Of a DNA stretch of 64,000 bases, positions 60,669-64,000 are shown piece by piece. The notes under the pieces were generated by a model that saw only the letters and a list, made by a program, of their open reading frames with translations, was not told where the DNA came from and ran no database searches. The translations under genes and the position numbers were made by a program. Positions within the stretch are counted from its first letter, which is position 1. The number at the start of each line of letters is the position of its first letter. The DNA comes from Paenibacillus glycanilyticus (GTDB lineage: Bacteria; Bacillota; Bacilli; Paenibacillales; Paenibacillaceae), in the NCBI RefSeq assembly GCF_030161375.1, contig NZ_BSSQ01000001.1:558001-622000 (forward strand), read 5' to 3'.

Positions 60669-62159
60669 TTACTTGCCTTGCGTTGCTTTCCAAGCGTCGA
60701 GCTGCTTTTGCGCTTCGGCCAAGATCTTGCCAAGACCCGCGTCGTTCAGCTTCTTGATTGCTTGCGGCAAGTATTTGTCCGGATCGACGGTACCCGTCAT
60801 GAGCGGCGCCCAGAAGGATTCCTTCGCGTTTTGCACGGCTGCGATCTCGCTCGACACATTCGTCGGATCGAAGTTGAAGCCGAGTAGTGCCGCAGGTTTG
60901 CCGGCATCGTTGTATTTCTTGAACTGTTCCCATTTGTCGGCAGGATCGCCCGGGTTCAGATGCGTGATCATGATGTTGCCAAGCGCGAACGTTGGCATAT
61001 CGTAGTTCTTGGACTCTGGCAGGTTCTCCATGTAGTCGCCGTCGGTTACTTTGTAATGCGTGCCTTCGATGCCGGAGTCAACCATATTGCGAAGAACCGG
61101 ATCGGTGTTCAGCAAGTTCAGGAATTCCATCGCTTTTTCTTTATGTTTCGAGTTCGCGGAAATCGCTTGCATGGAACCCATTACCGATTGGTTGTAGATC
61201 AACTCGTCGCTCATTGGCGTCGATACGATCGGGTAGCCGTAGCTAGTCGACCATACATTGTCCGCAAACGGCTGCGTTGTCGCCTTGTCTGCGAACCATT
61301 TGCCCGTCGCCTGCACGTCCGAGGACGATTCCAGCGTTGCGGCTTCCGTCGGGATGTAACCGGCCAGGTAGTATTTATGCATCGTTGCGAGTGCTTGCTT
61401 CATTTCAGGCGTTTCGAAAACGTTGACAATTTTGTAGCTGGAATCGTCAAGCTTTACCGCCAGCGGGAATTTCTCGATCAGGTAGTCATATGGAATGTAC
61501 GGCGTGAAGGTCTTGTCCACTTGCAGCGGCGTCACGTCCGGGTTGTTTTCTTTAACGGTTTTGAGCAGCGGTTCCAGGCTTTCCAAGGAGCGCACGTCGG
61601 TGATGCTCAGTTTGTTCTCGTCAAGTATGTTCTTGTTGAAGCGCCAAACTTCAGACGTTGGAAGTTCTTTATTCGCCGGTACGCCGTAGTTTTTGCCGTC
61701 GACTTTGGAACCGCTCAGGAAGGCAGGGTTCAGCGTGTCGGTAATGCCTTTGCCGTATTGGGCCAGCAGATCGTCGATCGGAGCGAAAGCTCCTTTGCGA
61801 GCGTTTTGCACGTAGTCAAACGCCCAAGCCGCAGTGAACATGATGTCCATGTCCGCGCCCGAAGCCGTCAGTACTTGCATCTTCTGGTTGTAATCGCCCC
61901 AGTCGATCATCGTCATTTTGACTGTTGCGCCGATTTTTTCTTTCGTGTATTCGCTAACCGCTTCCATAACTTTGTCAACGTCTTTCTGCGGCGTGCCGAT
62001 TGTGTACCAGTTCAACTCGACCGGCTTGGCGTTGTTGCCGCTGCCAGACGAAGCGTTGTTGTTTGCTGCCGTGTTGCCGTTGCTTCCGCAGGCGCTCAGC
62101 AAGAGCATAACGGCCATCGCGGACGTCAGACCGACCGCTGCTTTTTTACGGATTCCCAT
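60669..62159 (-). CDS. Oligosaccharide-binding lipoprotein of the mannoside locus (LplA-type)
   Basis: A 496-residue family 1 solute-binding protein. GGGAGG lies eight bases before the ATG at 62159. The lipoprotein signal ends LLLSAC near residue 25, with an Asn/Gly/Ser linker. The mature part starts VELNWYTIGTPQKDVDKVMEAV, typical of the long LplA-like binding proteins (about 500 residues) associated with YesMN-type systems. It is the first gene of the locus 51317-62159. A cre-like site lies upstream. The ligand is probably a manno-oligosaccharide, inferred from GH125 and GH38. Confidence 0.9.
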   Translation of the reverse strand: MGIRKKAAVGLTSAMAVMLLLSACGSNGNTAANNNASSGSGNNAKPVELNWYTIGTPQKDVDKVMEAVSEYTKEKIGATVKMTMIDWGDYNQKMQVLTASGADMDIMFTAAWAFDYVQNARKGAFAPIDDLLAQYGKGITDTLNPAFLSGSKVDGKNYGVPANKELPTSEVWRFNKNILDENKLSITDVRSLESLEPLLKTVKENNPDVTPLQVDKTFTPYIPYDYLIEKFPLAVKLDDSSYKIVNVFETPEMKQALATMHKYYLAGYIPTEAATLESSSDVQATGKWFADKATTQPFADNVWSTSYGYPIVSTPMSDELIYNQSVMGSMQAISANSKHKEKAMEFLNLLNTDPVLRNMVDSGIEGTHYKVTDGDYMENLPESKNYDMPTFALGNIMITHLNPGDPADKWEQFKKYNDAGKPAALLGFNFDPTNVSSEIAAVQNAKESFWAPLMTGTVDPDKYLPQAIKKLNDAGLGKILAEAQKQLDAWKATQGK

Positions 62160-62229
62160 TGGTGTTGCCTCCCTTATGTCTGTGTAGCAATTCAATAGTC
62201 GCGACTTCTTGCTACTTCATCTTAGAAGA

Positions 62230-62243
62230 TGAAAACATTTTCA
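62230..62243. promoter_or_regulatory. cre-like operator upstream of the mannoside operon
   Basis: TGAAAACATTTTCA, a perfect 14-base palindrome, fits TGWAANCGNTNWCA except for A in place of the central G. It lies 71 bases upstream of the binding-protein start. Confidence 0.5.
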
Positions 62244-62280
62244 AAAATAATAGAAAACAAAGAATAAGTGTACAAAATAA

Positions 62281-62327
62281 AGAAAGGAACTGCGAATGAC
62301 GCCTCGGCGTCACAGCAGCTCCTTAAA
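62281..62327 (-). terminator. Terminator overlapping the response-regulator stop codon
   Basis: On the minus strand GGAGCTGC-TGTGACGCC pairs with GGCGTCATTC-GCAGTTCC (interrupted), followed by TTTCTTTATTTTG. The TGA stop is in the left arm. Confidence 0.6.
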
Positions 62328-63848
62328 ATCGCCCGGCACCATCCCGACATGCTTCTTAAACTGCTTGTAGAAGTAGCCTGTCTCCCAGTACCCGACCTGT
62401 CTTGCAATCTCGTTTACCTTGAGCCTGCTGTCCGCCAGCAGTTCTTTCGCTTTATCAATACGATGTTTGTTCAGATAATCCGTGAACGTATCCCCCGTCT
62501 GCTTGTGAAAGAGCTGTCCGAGATAATTGGGGTGAATGTGGAATTGCAGTCCAAGCGACTTGAGCGTCAGCGCCTCCGCATAATGCTCGTGGATGTAGCG
62601 AAGCGCCTGCTTGATGACGGGACTCATGTCTTCCCCCGAGAACGAATCGGCGGCGAAGAATGCCGCGGTCCGTACGGCTTGCTCCACTCCTTCGAGCGTT
62701 GCCGCAGTCACCGCTTGGTCAAGCGCGGCTTGAAACGCCTCCGCCGCATCCGCGCGCCCGAGCTTGTCGACTTCGATCTTCATCATAATCATCAGCTCGA
62801 TCGCCGCGCCTCTCGCCCGGACGGGATGCAGGCTTTCCGCCATCCGTAGAGCGGCGAAATCGCGGTTGATCACTCCCTCCAGCTCAGCCTTGTCCTTGGC
62901 GAGAATAGACTTGGCATAAGCCTCCCATTCGAATAATCCAGAAGGAAGAGCCTCCGCTTCCGCGGAAATATCCGCATAATCGAGCAAATGCGTGTCATGC
63001 CGCACCAGGAAGAACTGCTGCGTTTTACGCGCCTCTACGTAACTTGCGGCGGCATCAGCCGTCTCCACAATCCCGCCTAGCGCAATCCGCGGGCCGAGCT
63101 GCCTCTTGTCCCATTTGTCCGCCACTCTTTCCAAAGCTTCCTTTACCTTAGCTTGATTCCGCTTGTCCCCGTTTATGCAGCATAGAGCAGCTAGCTCGCC
63201 ATCCTCGTTGCGAAAAGGAACAAACGACAAGCCGTCGGTCCCCTCGGCCTGGAGATCCGCGATGCAGCCGTCTAGATCAAGGCCGGGAGTATTCTGTTCC
63301 GGGCGAAAACGGATAATCGCCAATGCCGCAAGCGGCATCGACAGATCGATGTCGAGGAGCGCTGTCCGTTCTTGCAGCTCAGGCAACGCGATCCGGCCAT
63401 TTACCCAGCGGGTCATCACGTTGTCCCGCAGGATTCCGATCTCGTCTTCCCCGAACGGCTGTGCCGGCTTGTCCGCCTCCAGCTTCCGCACCGTATCTGC
63501 CAGGGTCGCCTCCAGCTCCGCGAAGTTAATGGGCTTTAACAGGTAATTCTCAATGCCAAGGCGCATGCCTTCCTTCAGAAAATCGAATTCGTTGTAGCCG
63601 CTCAGGATGATCGCCTTTAATTGCGGCTGGAGCTCCCGCGCTTTGCGGATGAGCTCCAGTCCCGTCATAATCGGCATGGAAATATCCGTGATCAGCAGAT
63701 CGACCTTGAGCTCGCGCAGCCGCTCGAGCGCTTCCTCTCCGTCTTCGGCGCTGCCAACGACCTCCAGGCCGAAGGCGGACCAATCGATGGCGTCGCTCAA
63801 GCCTTCCGTAATAAACGGCTCGTCGTCCACGAGCAATACTTTATACAT
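62310..63848 (-). CDS. AraC-type response regulator (YesN family) of the mannoside locus
   Basis: A 512-residue regulator. The receiver domain has LLVDDEPFITEGL, the phospho-acceptor in DLLITDISMPI near residue 55, and NYLLKPINF. A middle region of about 270 residues is followed by an AraC double HTH (YIHEHYAEALTLKSLGLQFH, VNEIARQVGYWETGYFYKQF). It overlaps the kinase gene by eight bases. It lies directly upstream of the mannoside importer and is its probable activator. Confidence 0.92.
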   Translation of the reverse strand: MYKVLLVDDEPFITEGLSDAIDWSAFGLEVVGSAEDGEEALERLRELKVDLLITDISMPIMTGLELIRKARELQPQLKAIILSGYNEFDFLKEGMRLGIENYLLKPINFAELEATLADTVRKLEADKPAQPFGEDEIGILRDNVMTRWVNGRIALPELQERTALLDIDLSMPLAALAIIRFRPEQNTPGLDLDGCIADLQAEGTDGLSFVPFRNEDGELAALCCINGDKRNQAKVKEALERVADKWDKRQLGPRIALGGIVETADAAASYVEARKTQQFFLVRHDTHLLDYADISAEAEALPSGLFEWEAYAKSILAKDKAELEGVINRDFAALRMAESLHPVRARGAAIELMIMMKIEVDKLGRADAAEAFQAALDQAVTAATLEGVEQAVRTAAFFAADSFSGEDMSPVIKQALRYIHEHYAEALTLKSLGLQFHIHPNYLGQLFHKQTGDTFTDYLNKHRIDKAKELLADSRLKVNEIARQVGYWETGYFYKQFKKHVGMVPGDFKELL

Positions 63849-64000
63849 CGCCAGCTTCCTCTCTTTCTACTTCCGCGGGCCAGGTCACCGTCACCGATGC
63901 CCCCTGCCCCGGCATGCTTTCTATGCTTAACCCGTAGCCGGGCCCGTGCACCAGTTCGATCCGCTCGTGAACGCTGCGCAGCCCGAAGGACTGTTGCTCC
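63841..64000 (-). CDS. YesM-type sensor histidine kinase, C-terminus only
   Basis: Only the last 52 residues are in the window. They read FGLRSVHERIELVHGPGYGL and ESMPGQGASVTVTWP, the G2/F-box end of a HATPase domain in the YesM family (compare GYGLVNVRERI in the complete kinase at 11961). The TAA stop overlaps the start of the response-regulator gene by eight bases. It is the likely sensor of the mannoside locus; the rest is beyond the window. Confidence 0.85.
   Translation of the reverse strand, partial: EQQSFGLRSVHERIELVHGPGYGLSIESMPGQGASVTVTWPAEVEREEAGDV

Noticed and set aside
60960..62198. 412-residue plus-strand frame opposite the mannoside-binding lipoprotein
   Set aside because: Antisense shadow of a clear gene; no ribosome site and no recognisable domain.

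Overview
The window looks like chromosomal DNA of a Paenibacillus-type, spore-forming Firmicute. The pointers are moderately high GC, strong AGGAGG-type ribosome sites, YesM/YesN-type two-component systems beside carbohydrate ABC transporters, S-layer-homology (SLH) proteins, a B. subtilis-like yrrT-mccA-mccB operon and an OpuC-type osmoprotectant operon. I see no rRNA, tRNA, transposase, phage gene or CRISPR array. Both ends of the window cut genes.

Layout. 1-3.5 kb: the end of an arylsulfotransferase gene, followed at once by an SsuABC-type sulfonate/sulfate-ester importer. 3.66-3.94 kb: five tandem 61-bp hairpin repeats between convergent genes. 3.9-13.7 kb: a GH78-like hydrolase, a CUT1 sugar importer, and a convergent kinase/regulator/binding-lipoprotein operon. 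13.85 kb: first copy of a structured intergenic element. 14-21.7 kb: LysR/EamA pair, methionine-to-cysteine operon (mccB, mccA, yrrT), GDPD-family protein, aldo/keto reductase and a lipoprotein. 21.9-27.5 kb: a cohesin-SLH surface protein next to a 1505-residue GH3 enzyme with its own cohesin and a C-terminal dockerin. 27.7-29.6 kb: TetR/MFS efflux pair. 29.7-31.5 kb: three small genes, two of them cysteine-rich paralogues of spore-surface type. 31.8-42.3 kb: scattered sugar genes (GH43-like, Gfo/Idh/MocA, DeoR, TIM-barrel isomerase, GH2), a secreted acetamidase/formamidase-type protein and an Lrp regulator. 42.4-45.9 kb: opuC operon. 45.98 kb: second copy of the structured element. 46.3-51.2 kb: SLH protein, WYL regulator, SDR/TetR divergent pair. 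51.3-64 kb: an alpha-mannoside locus with GH38, a clan GH-A hydrolase, GH125, an LplABC-type importer and a YesMN-type two-component system.

How it fits together. Most of the window concerns capture and breakdown of plant or fungal glycans. Three carbohydrate loci (sugar importer at 5.8 kb, GH3 at 27.5 kb, mannoside operon at 62.2 kb) carry a cre-like 14-bp palindrome upstream, which suggests shared catabolite control. Two regions deal with sulfur (1-3.5 kb and 16-18.8 kb).

The items most worth following up are the two-copy element at 13.85 and 45.98 kb, whose stems are preserved by compensatory changes; the cohesin/SLH plus dockerin/GH3 pair; the 61-bp hairpin array; and the cysteine-rich spore-surface-like cluster. 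All functions are read from sequence by eye. No database search was run.
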